Of a DNA stretch of 64,000 nucleotides, positions 24,176-32,627 are shown piece by piece (the stretch's first letter is position 1; each line of letters opens with the position of its first letter). The notes beneath the pieces were generated by a model that was given only the letters and a program-made list of their open reading frames with translations, made no database searches and was not told the origin of the DNA. Both the position numbers and the translations under genes were made by a program. Origin of the DNA: Mangrovimicrobium sp048323675 (GTDB lineage Bacteria; Pseudomonadota; Gammaproteobacteria; Pseudomonadales; Halieaceae). Location of the stretch: the NCBI RefSeq assembly GCF_048323675.1, contig NZ_JBLWFK010000006.1:62001-126000 (forward strand), given 5' to 3'.

Positions 24176-25393
24176 TCAATCCCCCTTGATACCCCGCGCG
24201 ACCAGGTTGGGCAGGTAGCTGTTGTCCCACTCGGGGGACTTGAGCGGCGCCTTGCCCACCCGCAGCACGATCAGCTCCAGGCTGGGCATGATATAGACGA
24301 CCTGGTTGAAGTTGCCGTCAAACATGTAGATACCCTTGTCCACGAAGGGCTCGCTGTGCAGGACCTTGGGGCCGGGGTGGTTGGGGCCGCCGAAGCCGCG
24401 GCGCTCGATGTACTCGCCGCCGACCCAGATACCCAGGCCGTAGTGCGGGTTCTGCGCCGTGGGCGTGGTCATCGCGTTGACGTAGCCTTCGGGCAGCAGG
24501 CGCTCGCCATCCACAACACCGTCGTCGAGCATGGCGATCGCCATGCGCAGGTAGGTCTGTGCCGGGAAATAGCCGCAGCAACCGGAATGCGCCGTACCAC
24601 CGGGGCGATTGACCCACTGGCTGCCGCCCGCTGCGCCGATTTTCGCCAGCACCTCGTTGCCGAGGAAATCCGAGTAGCGCTGCCCGGTGGCGCGCTCGAT
24701 CAGGACCGCCACCAGGTCGGCGGTGGCGTTGCTGTAGACATACACGCTGCCGGGTTCGGCGACCAGGGGATAGCTCTCGACAATATACTTGCCGTGCACC
24801 GGTGAGAGGTAGGCCCGGTTCAGGGGGTTGTCAGGGTCGGTGCTGTAGGCCTGGGGCAGCAGGCCGGTGCGCATATCCAGCAGGTGGCGCACCAGCATGC
24901 TCTGCTTTTCCGTCCCGCGCCACTCACCAAAGAAATCGGCGAGCGGCTGGTCCAGCGACTTGATATAACCCAACTGGATGGCCCGGCCCACGGCCAGCGA
25001 GGTCATCGGCTTGGACAACGACATGGTGGTCAGGGGTGTCGCTGCGGTGACGTCACCGAAGTAGGTCTCCCGCTGCAGCTTGCCCTGGTACCAGACGATG
25101 AAGGCGGTGGAATTGTTGTCGCGCGCGTACTGCTCGGCGCGGTCCAGGGCCGCGCTGTCGATGCCGAGTTCCGCCGCGCTGGCGACCGCCAGCGGCGCGA
25201 CCGGGTCGGCGCCCGGCACCGGTTCCTGCGGCTCGTAGGCCTTGATATAGCCGCCGTTCTCCATGGTGCCCTTGAAGCGCTCCTGGTAGAGCGCCTCCAT
25301 GGCGTCCATGTCCACATCGGCGTCCGCGGCTGCCGCGGGCAGCGAAGACAGCGCCATCCACAGGGCGATCAGCCCTACCCCGCTACGCCTCAT
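24176..25393 (-). CDS. Serine hydrolase, beta-lactamase/class C fold, exported
   Basis: 405 residues with a signal peptide ('VGLIALWMALSSLPAAAA'). The catalytic SxxK motif is Ser125-Leu-Ser-Lys128 ('MSLSKPMTS') and the Tyr-Ser-Asn motif is in 'VYVYSNATA'. The family covers esterases, D-aminopeptidases and class C beta-lactamases; an esterase or amidase role is more likely here than drug resistance because it sits between two DUF1838 genes. The ATG overlaps the stop of the upstream DUF1838 gene by 4 bp (ATGA), so they are coupled. Confidence 0.9.
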   Translation of the reverse strand: MRRSGVGLIALWMALSSLPAAAADADVDMDAMEALYQERFKGTMENGGYIKAYEPQEPVPGADPVAPLAVASAAELGIDSAALDRAEQYARDNNSTAFIVWYQGKLQRETYFGDVTAATPLTTMSLSKPMTSLAVGRAIQLGYIKSLDQPLADFFGEWRGTEKQSMLVRHLLDMRTGLLPQAYSTDPDNPLNRAYLSPVHGKYIVESYPLVAEPGSVYVYSNATADLVAVLIERATGQRYSDFLGNEVLAKIGAAGGSQWVNRPGGTAHSGCCGYFPAQTYLRMAIAMLDDGVVDGERLLPEGYVNAMTTPTAQNPHYGLGIWVGGEYIERRGFGGPNHPGPKVLHSEPFVDKGIYMFDGNFNQVVYIMPSLELIVLRVGKAPLKSPEWDNSYLPNLVARGIKGD

Positions 25394-26337
25394 GATTTGG
25401 CCGCCTCGCGCTCTGCTTTCGCCTTGTTGTAGTAGTCCATGGAATCGAAGCGCACGTCGTTCCAGTTGTCGGTATCGAAGATGGCCGGGGTGAATTTCTC
25501 GAAGCCCGCGCGCACCTGGGGTTCCAGCGCATCGAAGCCGCTGATGTTACAGCCGAAGGCGCGCGCCATGCTGCGGCCCTGGTTGTTGCCGAAGCCGAGC
25601 CAGGGCTGCCAGCTGGTGAAATTCTGCATGTGGATTTCCGCCGGGGCACAGGTCAGCTCCGGGTTCAGCACGTCATCGATGTTGGCGGAGAAGGTGTACA
25701 TGGAATCCCAGTAGACCTTCGGCCCGGTGGAGATCTCCGGCCACTCCTCGGGCGTGAAGACATTGGGGAAGGATTCAATCGACTGGGCCGGAACGAAAAC
25801 CCGGTTGCCGATCACGTTGATCCGCAGGGGGTTGGGCGCGATGCCCGGCGCGATGATGCCTTCGGGCGTGTACAGGCGGCCTATCGGGCCGAGGATAAAG
25901 GGTTCGAACTCGATGGTCTTGCCGGAGAAGGGGTTGGTCCAGTGGGTGATCGGGTTGTCGGTATCGAAGTCGCAGTAGTAGCCCACTTCGTAGTGGCGCA
26001 GCTCGGAGGTGCCCGGCTGCACCTGCTTCCACTTCTGCAGGATGTAGCTGTTCAGGTTGAACATCGGCATCAGGTTGCCGTCGCCGGTGTAGCCGTACAT
26101 GTGAAAGCGCATGAAGGCGTGGGTCTCCTCGGTGCCGATACTCCCCATCACCTTGGTGATCACGCTGGAGCGCGCTTCCGGAGTGGAGAGGTCGAGATCC
26201 TTGATGCCGTATTTTGAGCCCATGCCAACCACCGGCTGCGCCGCGGCCTGGCTACCCATGGACGGCAGGATCAGCCCGCCGGCGCCGAGTGCGCCCATGC
26301 CCCGCAGGGCGGAACGCCGAGTAAATTTATTTTCCAT
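25390..26337 (-). CDS. DUF1838 family protein, Tat-exported (paralogue 3)
   Basis: 315 residues. The Tat signal is 'FTRRSALRGMGALGAGGL', cleaved near 'SQAAAQ'. DUF1838 features include 'GYYCDFDTDNPITHWTNPFSG' region and 'SWQPWLGFGNNQGRSM', diverged from the other two copies, where the same place reads 'WxPWMLMGQ'. It is co-translated with the serine hydrolase downstream. Function unknown. Confidence 0.85.
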   Translation of the reverse strand: MENKFTRRSALRGMGALGAGGLILPSMGSQAAAQPVVGMGSKYGIKDLDLSTPEARSSVITKVMGSIGTEETHAFMRFHMYGYTGDGNLMPMFNLNSYILQKWKQVQPGTSELRHYEVGYYCDFDTDNPITHWTNPFSGKTIEFEPFILGPIGRLYTPEGIIAPGIAPNPLRINVIGNRVFVPAQSIESFPNVFTPEEWPEISTGPKVYWDSMYTFSANIDDVLNPELTCAPAEIHMQNFTSWQPWLGFGNNQGRSMARAFGCNISGFDALEPQVRAGFEKFTPAIFDTDNWNDVRFDSMDYYNKAKAEREAAKS

Positions 26338-26443
26338 GCTGAACCGAGCTCCTCTGTTTACGTAATGTGCCGGATGCAGTTTCCCGGCCCTGTGAAATCC
26401 TGAAAATACAGCGATCCCGGTATTCCCGGGGCGCCGCTGTTAC

Positions 26444-27532
26444 TCACTTGCCAGCACTGCCAAAAGCGGCGATGCGGCGCGCGACGTTCTGACGGATGTC
26501 GGCGTAAAACAGGCCGATATCATGGAAGTGCATGCTGCCGCCGGGCAGCGGCTGCAGGTCGAGCGCGGGGTCTGCCTCCACCACCAGGTAGCCGCCAGTG
26601 CACTTCGCGCTGACCAGGCCCGCTTTCAGCGCCTGCGGCGCGCTGGCGTCGGGGGCGCCCGGCACGGCGCCGAGACTGGCGGAGGCCGGCGCCTGGGGCT
26701 GGTCGGCGCTGAAGGTCAGCGGATTGACGCAGACACCGGTGCGGCCTTCATCGGTCTGGTACTGCGCGGCGTAACGCGCACCCGCCATGCTCCCGTAGAG
26801 GGCGATATCCGCCTCGCCGTTTACCGTGTTCCAGCCGGCAACGCAGCCGGTCTGGTCGGGGGTCGAGCACAACTGCAGGCTGTGGTAGGTGCGCCCGAAG
26901 TCCCCCTCCATCAGGTCCAGACCGACCACGTAGGCCACCACCAGTTGCTGTTGCAGCGCTGTCGAATCCACCCGGTCGCGCAGCAGGCGATAGGCCAGCA
27001 GGCCGCCCTGGCTGTGCCCGGCGATGACGAAGGGCCGGCCCTGGTTGCGATTGGCGATGTAGTCGTCGAAGGCCCGCAGCACGTCGCTGTAGGCGAGATC
27101 GTAGGCAAGGTTGCCGTCCCCGCCCGGAGCGGCGGCGCGCACGGCGAGCACGGTCGCCTGACGGTAGCGCGGCGCGTAGACCCGGCAGCAGGCATTGAAC
27201 ACGCTGGCCTGGCGGGCGATGACGCTGGCATCGGTCCAGGCGTTTACCGCCGCGTCATCCAGCGGCTGGTTCCAGCGGCTGGCGCTGGTGTCAGTGGTGG
27301 GATGGATATAGAACACGTCGACGTCGCGCTCGCCGGTGGCCGCCGAAGCCCCCGCTGGGGTCACCTGGCTGGCGCCGGGGGCCTCGGGCAGCGCCGCCCA
27401 GGATTGCGCATTGCGGTAGTCCGGGGCCGGCGGCTGCGCCTGCTCCGCGAAGGGGATCACGGCGTCAGTGGCTGCGGTGGTGGCTGCGCCCAGCGCCAAC
27501 AGCGCGAACGCCGCTATCCTCAAAGGTTTCAT
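26444..27532 (-). CDS. DUF3089 alpha/beta-hydrolase, exported
   Basis: 362 residues from the ATG at 27532; the frame continues upstream but that part has no ribosome site and overlaps the divergent gene. A signal peptide ('RIAAFALLALGAATTAAT') is followed by DUF3089 landmarks 'VDVFYIHPTTDTSA', 'RQASVFNACCRVYAPRYRQ' and the nucleophile elbow 'VIAGHSQGGLLAYRLL'. Family members are predicted lipases/esterases of unknown substrate. An FNR-like box lies 70-84 nt before the start, shared with the divergent gene at 27728. Confidence 0.87.
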   Translation of the reverse strand: MKPLRIAAFALLALGAATTAATDAVIPFAEQAQPPAPDYRNAQSWAALPEAPGASQVTPAGASAATGERDVDVFYIHPTTDTSASRWNQPLDDAAVNAWTDASVIARQASVFNACCRVYAPRYRQATVLAVRAAAPGGDGNLAYDLAYSDVLRAFDDYIANRNQGRPFVIAGHSQGGLLAYRLLRDRVDSTALQQQLVVAYVVGLDLMEGDFGRTYHSLQLCSTPDQTGCVAGWNTVNGEADIALYGSMAGARYAAQYQTDEGRTGVCVNPLTFSADQPQAPASASLGAVPGAPDASAPQALKAGLVSAKCTGGYLVVEADPALDLQPLPGGSMHFHDIGLFYADIRQNVARRIAAFGSAGK

Positions 27533-27602
27533 TGTTCGATTCCCCGATCCGGTAATCCGGTTTTCATTGTGCTCCAGTTTCCTTTTACACCGCGGCGGCG
27601 CC

Positions 27603-27616
27603 ATGACATTAATCAA
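27603..27616. promoter_or_regulatory. FNR-like box ATGACATTAATCAA
   Basis: TGAC-ATTA-ATCA, matching TGAC-N4-RTCA. It lies between two divergent starts: the DUF3089 hydrolase (27532, minus) and the FAD oxidase (27728, plus). Confidence 0.45.
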
Positions 27617-27727
27617 GGACAGCTGGCGCCAGCCCGGTAGCATCGCCGGAATATCCATCCACCCGGCGACGCCCGGTCGCGCAAGCTGGCGCGCGGCGCC
27701 GCCACGGCGCATCCCGGAACCCGACTT

Positions 27728-29311
27728 ATGCCCATCAGCATCGAACTCCACGACACGCTCACCTCCATCGTCGGTTCGGACGCAGTGCTCACCGGCGCCG
27801 CCGGCGAGCGCTTTTACACCGATGTCTATCGCCGCCTGGCCACCCCGCTGGCCGTGGTGCGCCCACAAAGCGTAGAACAATTACAGGAGCTGGTGCGAGC
27901 GACCGCTGCCCAGGGGGTCACCCTCAACCTGCGCGGCGGCGGTGCCTCCTACACCGACGGCTACATTGCCGACACAGAGGACCAGTTGCTGCTGGACCTC
28001 AGCGGCATGGACCGGATTACCGAGATCAACGAACTGGACGGCTACGTGACGGTGGAAGCCGGCGTTACCTGGAAAGCCCTGAAGGAAACCCTCGACGAAC
28101 GCGGCCTGCGCACCCCCTTCTGGGGGCCCTTCTCGGGCATGATTGCCACCGTTGGCGGCTCCATGTCGCAGAACACCATCAGCCACGGTTCCGGCGCCCA
28201 CGGAATCTCGGCGCAGTCCGTCCTGGGCATGGATATCGTACTGGCCGACGGCACGCTGCTGCAGACCGGCTCGGCCGCCGCCGGCAGCGGGCCCTTCCTG
28301 CGCTATTTCGGCCCGGACCTGACCGGCCTGTTTACCGGCGATTGCGGCGCCCTGGGGATCAAGGCGCGCATCACCCTGCCGCTGCTCAGGCGCCGCCCGG
28401 CACACCGCTGTGCGTCGTTTGCCTTCCCCACGCTGGAGGCAATGCACGAATCCATGCGCCTGATTGCCCTGGAGGGACTGGAGGATACCCACTTCTCCCT
28501 GGATAGCGCCCTCTCCCAGGGCCAGATCGCCCGCCAGGACAACGCCGGGGAAACCTTCAGGATCGCGTTGTCCATCCTCAACAGCTCGCCCTCCTGGTGG
28601 GAGGGCCTGAAACAACTGGCGCGGGCGGGACTTTCCGCCCGGCGGATCATGGGCCGCTCCGCCTACATGACCCACTACATTGTCGAGGGCGTCGACGACC
28701 ACGAGGTGCGCAGTCGCCTGCACCGCATCCGCCAGCTGGTGGAGCGCCTGGGCAACGAGATTCCCGCCACCGCTCCCTCGGTGGTCCGCGGCATGCCCTT
28801 CGCGCCCTTCTACAATACCCTGGGCCCCAACGGCGAACGTTGGGTACCCCTGCACGGCATCCTGCCCCACTCCGCCGTGCCCGGCTTCCACCGTGCCCTC
28901 AAAGCCCTGTTCAGCGAGCGCCGGGACGCAATGGATCGGCTCGGCGTGTGGCACGGCGGCATGTTCGCCACCGTGGGCACCTCCGGCTTCCTCTACGAAC
29001 TGGCACTCTACTGGCCGGACGAGATCACGGCCTATCACCGCGAGGTGGTGCCGGCGGATTACCTCGCGCAACTGCCGGTGTATGCGGGCAGTCCGGAAGC
29101 CCGCGAGTATGTGCACGAACTCAAGCAGGCGCTGATCGAGCTCTATGTCGAGCACGGCGCGGTGAATTTCCAGGTCGGCAAGGCCTATCCCTACCGCGAG
29201 CGCCTGCAGGGGCCGGCGATGGACCTGGTACGCGCGATCAAGCAGCATAACGATCCGCAGCACCGCCTCGCACCCGGCAACCTGGGCCTGTCCCGGTCGC
29301 AGGGCGAGTAA
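27728..29311 (+). CDS. VAO/4-cresol dehydrogenase-type FAD-linked oxidase (paralogue 2)
   Basis: 527 residues, a paralogue of the protein at 9542. The FAD domain shows 'LNLRGGGASYTDGYI', 'VEAGVTWKALKETLDERG' and 'ATVGGSMSQNTI'; the C-terminus ends 'HRLAPGNLGLS'. Shared patterns such as 'LRTPFWGPFSG' versus 'LRTPYWGTLSG' show the common origin. Unlike the 9542 copy no cytochrome c gene is adjacent, so this one may be an oxidase or share that cytochrome. It is 5 nt upstream of the tandem hydrolase gene, suggesting that it oxidises a substrate whose product is then hydrolysed. Confidence 0.9.
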   Translation: MPISIELHDTLTSIVGSDAVLTGAAGERFYTDVYRRLATPLAVVRPQSVEQLQELVRATAAQGVTLNLRGGGASYTDGYIADTEDQLLLDLSGMDRITEINELDGYVTVEAGVTWKALKETLDERGLRTPFWGPFSGMIATVGGSMSQNTISHGSGAHGISAQSVLGMDIVLADGTLLQTGSAAAGSGPFLRYFGPDLTGLFTGDCGALGIKARITLPLLRRRPAHRCASFAFPTLEAMHESMRLIALEGLEDTHFSLDSALSQGQIARQDNAGETFRIALSILNSSPSWWEGLKQLARAGLSARRIMGRSAYMTHYIVEGVDDHEVRSRLHRIRQLVERLGNEIPATAPSVVRGMPFAPFYNTLGPNGERWVPLHGILPHSAVPGFHRALKALFSERRDAMDRLGVWHGGMFATVGTSGFLYELALYWPDEITAYHREVVPADYLAQLPVYAGSPEAREYVHELKQALIELYVEHGAVNFQVGKAYPYRERLQGPAMDLVRAIKQHNDPQHRLAPGNLGLSRSQGE

Positions 29312-29316
29312 CCCGC

Positions 29317-30975
29317 ATGGGCACCCCGGCTGTCAGCCGCCACTACGCCTGCCTCGGTAACCGCCAGGTACACTACCGCGAGGCGGGCAGCGGCCCGGCG
29401 GTGGTGCTGATCCACCAGTCGCCGCGCAACTCCCGGGAACTGCTGCCGCTGATCGAATTCCTGGCCCGCGATTTCCGGGTCATCGCCCCCGACACCCCGG
29501 GCTACGGCCAGTCCGACCCGCTGCAACCGGTGGATACTGCGCCCTGCCTGGATGAATTCGTCGACGCCCTGGTAGGCCTCTTCGACGCGCTGGAGCTGGA
29601 GAAACCGGCGGTTTTCGGCTCGCACTCCGGCGCGATCATTGGCGTCCGCCTCGCCGCCCGCCATCCCCGGCGGGTGGGGGCACTGGTCGCCAACGGAGTG
29701 CTGATCAACAGCGAATCCGAGCGCCGGGAACTCTGCAACAGGTATTTTGAGCCGTTCCTGCCCCAGTGGAACGGCAGCCACCTGGCCTGGCTGTGGTCGC
29801 GGATCAAGGACCAGCACGATTACTACCCCTGGTACCAGCGCAGCCCTGAAGCGCGCATCCACTGGCCCGCCACCAACGCCGAGATGCACGACAGCGCCAT
29901 GGACATCATGGAGGCCGGCGACAGCTACCGCGCCGCCTACCGCGCGGTACTCGACTACGACATCCGCGGCGATCTCGGCCATCTGGCTGTGCCCGCGCAA
30001 CTGCTGGTGGCCAGGCCCGACGCCCTGAGTCGTTACGTGGACCAGTACCCACCCCTGCCCGAACCGGTGGAAACCCTGCTTGTCGATGACTTCGCCGATA
30101 TACCCGCAGCGACCCGGGAGTTCTTCCTGCGTCACGCGAGAGACATCAGCAGCGGCAGGCCAGTGGGTGTGGAGGAGACGACTCCCGGCCTGCGGCGGGC
30201 GTTTCGCCGCTGGAATGAGGGTGAATTTCACTATTTCCACGGCGGTGGCGAAGCACCGGGCCGGCCGCTGTTGCTGCTTCACGACCTCGGCCTCAGCGCG
30301 AGTTCGGTCCGCGAACTGGCTCTCGCCCTGGCTGGGGGTCGCAGGGTACTGGCGCCGGACCTGCCGGGCCACGGGGAAACCCGGGTGGCAGCGCCGACCA
30401 TCCAGCCGCGGGATATGGCGGCGGCCATTGCCGCGTTTCTGCGTGAGATGAGCACAGGCGCAGTGGACATTATCGCCCTGGGCGCGGCCAGCGCCTGTGC
30501 GCTGGAGCTGCTGCGCCTGCAAACACCGGGGCACGGCCACCTGCTGTGTTGCGACCCGCGCTTCGACGAGGGCATGGCGACACCCCCTGAGGCAGCACAG
30601 TTACCGGACCTCGAGCCCGACGCCGCGGGCTCGCACCTGCTGCGCGGCTGGCACTATCTGCGCGACCGCGCGCTGTACACCGCCTGGCGGCAGCGCGACG
30701 CCGCGCACCTGCGGCAGAACGCCAGCGCCCCGGAGGCTGTCGAGTTGCAGGTCGACCTGCTGGCCCTGCTGAAATCGCGGACCGGCCTGGAGCAGCGCCT
30801 GGAGGCCGCACTGGCCTACGAGCGCGCGACTTACCGGGCGGAAGGCAGCGTGGGCATGGCGCACAACCCCGCGATGGAATATGCCGACTCAGCGCACCAA
30901 TTTGTTGCACTGGAAGGCCGGCAGGCGCACTGGGCAGGTGCGATCCTGCGCTATTTCTCCCAGCCCCTCAGCTGA
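29317..30975 (+). CDS. Tandem alpha/beta-hydrolase fusion; second domain degenerate
   Basis: 552 residues, about twice the usual length. Domain 1 (about 1-285) has 'VVLIHQSPRNS', nucleophile Ser104 in 'FGSHSGAIIG' and a C-C hydrolase/haloalkane-dehalogenase-like layout. Domain 2 (about 305-552) restarts the fold with 'LLLLHDLGLSASS' and 'VLAPDLPGHGET', but its elbow is 'LGAASACALE', where the G-x-S-x-G pattern has lost its final Gly and the oxyanion HG is HD. Domain 2 may be structural or regulatory. It follows the FAD oxidase by 5 nt and its 3' end overlaps the convergent Crp/Fnr gene by 8 bp. Confidence 0.88.
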   Translation: MGTPAVSRHYACLGNRQVHYREAGSGPAVVLIHQSPRNSRELLPLIEFLARDFRVIAPDTPGYGQSDPLQPVDTAPCLDEFVDALVGLFDALELEKPAVFGSHSGAIIGVRLAARHPRRVGALVANGVLINSESERRELCNRYFEPFLPQWNGSHLAWLWSRIKDQHDYYPWYQRSPEARIHWPATNAEMHDSAMDIMEAGDSYRAAYRAVLDYDIRGDLGHLAVPAQLLVARPDALSRYVDQYPPLPEPVETLLVDDFADIPAATREFFLRHARDISSGRPVGVEETTPGLRRAFRRWNEGEFHYFHGGGEAPGRPLLLLHDLGLSASSVRELALALAGGRRVLAPDLPGHGETRVAAPTIQPRDMAAAIAAFLREMSTGAVDIIALGAASACALELLRLQTPGHGHLLCCDPRFDEGMATPPEAAQLPDLEPDAAGSHLLRGWHYLRDRALYTAWRQRDAAHLRQNASAPEAVELQVDLLALLKSRTGLEQRLEAALAYERATYRAEGSVGMAHNPAMEYADSAHQFVALEGRQAHWAGAILRYFSQPLS

Positions 30976-31678
30976 TATCCGCCAGCTCCTGCACCCGCTC
31001 CATATCCCGGATACAGATCGTCTGCGGTGTCGGCGAGGCGATCAGTCCGTCCCGCTTCAGCTTGGCCAGGGAGCGACTGACCGTCTCCGGGGTCAGGCCA
31101 AGGAAGTCGCCGATGTCCTGGCGGCACATCGGCAACTGGATGCGTTCCGCCCGCGCGCCCGGCAGGCGCTCCAGCATGTGCAGCAGGAAGAAACACAGGC
31201 GTTCGTGGGCGCGTCGCTGCCCCAGTAGGAACACCTGGTCGAACGTCAGGGCGAGCACACGATCGCGGATGCTCTGGATATTGGCCTTCAGCACCGGCGA
31301 GGCCTCGGACAGTTCGACCAGCCGGGAACGCGGGAATTCATAAGCGGAAACGTTGGTCAGGCTGCGAATGCCGTACTCGAAGTAGGCGGAGTTGGACAGG
31401 CCGACGAAATCACCGGGGAACACGAAAGCCAGGATCTGGCGGCGCCCCGAGCTGGAAATCCGCTCCACCACGCCGCTGCCCGAGACGATATTGAACACCC
31501 GCCCGGAGGGCGAGTTCTGGTCGCTCAGGCTCTGGTTCGGGCAGATCATGCGCAGGCGGGACATTTCCGCGAGGCGGTTCAGGTCCTCCTGTGGGAGGTC
31601 GTGAAAGAGCATGCAGTCGGCGTCGAAGTCGACATACGCGGTACTGAGATCAATGGCTTCAAGCATGGCAGGGTACAC
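30968..31678 (-). CDS. Crp/Fnr-family transcriptional regulator 2
   Basis: 236 residues, a close paralogue of the regulator at 15011: shared 'FPGDFVGLSNS', 'HERLCFFLL' and recognition helix 'LGLTPETVSRSLAKLKRDG'. Only isolated cysteines occur near the N-terminus (Cys22 and the 'MICPNQS' Cys), not an FNR cluster. Same E-x-x-S-R DNA-reading residues as FNR, so the same TGA-N6-TCA-type sites are expected. The effector is unknown. An inverted repeat lies 69-86 nt upstream of its start. Confidence 0.92.
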   Translation of the reverse strand: MYPAMLEAIDLSTAYVDFDADCMLFHDLPQEDLNRLAEMSRLRMICPNQSLSDQNSPSGRVFNIVSGSGVVERISSSGRRQILAFVFPGDFVGLSNSAYFEYGIRSLTNVSAYEFPRSRLVELSEASPVLKANIQSIRDRVLALTFDQVFLLGQRRAHERLCFFLLHMLERLPGARAERIQLPMCRQDIGDFLGLTPETVSRSLAKLKRDGLIASPTPQTICIRDMERVQELADIS

Positions 31679-31746
31679 CTTTCACGTGGCGCGTTGAATC
31701 TGGTCAGTCCCGGGGGATGCGTGTTTTGAGCGCTGGCCCCGAAACC

Positions 31747-31764
31747 CTAATGTCATATCATTAG
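31747..31764. promoter_or_regulatory. Inverted repeat CTAATG-N6-CATTAG
   Basis: Six-base arms around TCATAT, 69 nt upstream of the second Crp/Fnr gene. Possible operator for that gene; not matched elsewhere in the window. Confidence 0.3.
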
Positions 31765-31854
31765 CAATTATTGCGCCAAAAACGTTCACGGCTGCCCGTT
31801 TTTTGTCGGGACGCGTTATTTCTGCTGTTTTGCCTTGGGGGAATGCTCATTTGC

Positions 31855-32545
<691 letters not shown>

Positions 32546-32566
32546 CAAAAACCTCAGACAACTCAT

Positions 32567-32604
32567 AAAAAAAACCCGCAGCAGCCAAAAAGCCGCTACG
32601 GGTT
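32567..32604 (-). terminator. Intrinsic terminator of the TonB receptor gene
   Basis: Minus-strand hairpin with outer stem AACCCG / CGGGTT (32599-32604 pairing with 32573-32578) and inner GC pairs, followed by eight T residues (complement of A32567-32574). It lies 24 nt after the receptor stop codon. Confidence 0.85.
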
Positions 32605-32627
32605 AAATAGCAAGTAATCCAGTACTA

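Noticed and set aside
24176..25393. Class C beta-lactamase resistance gene
   Set aside because: Fold and SxxK motif fit, but context with DUF1838 genes and the lack of a regulator of the AmpR type argue for an esterase or amidase.
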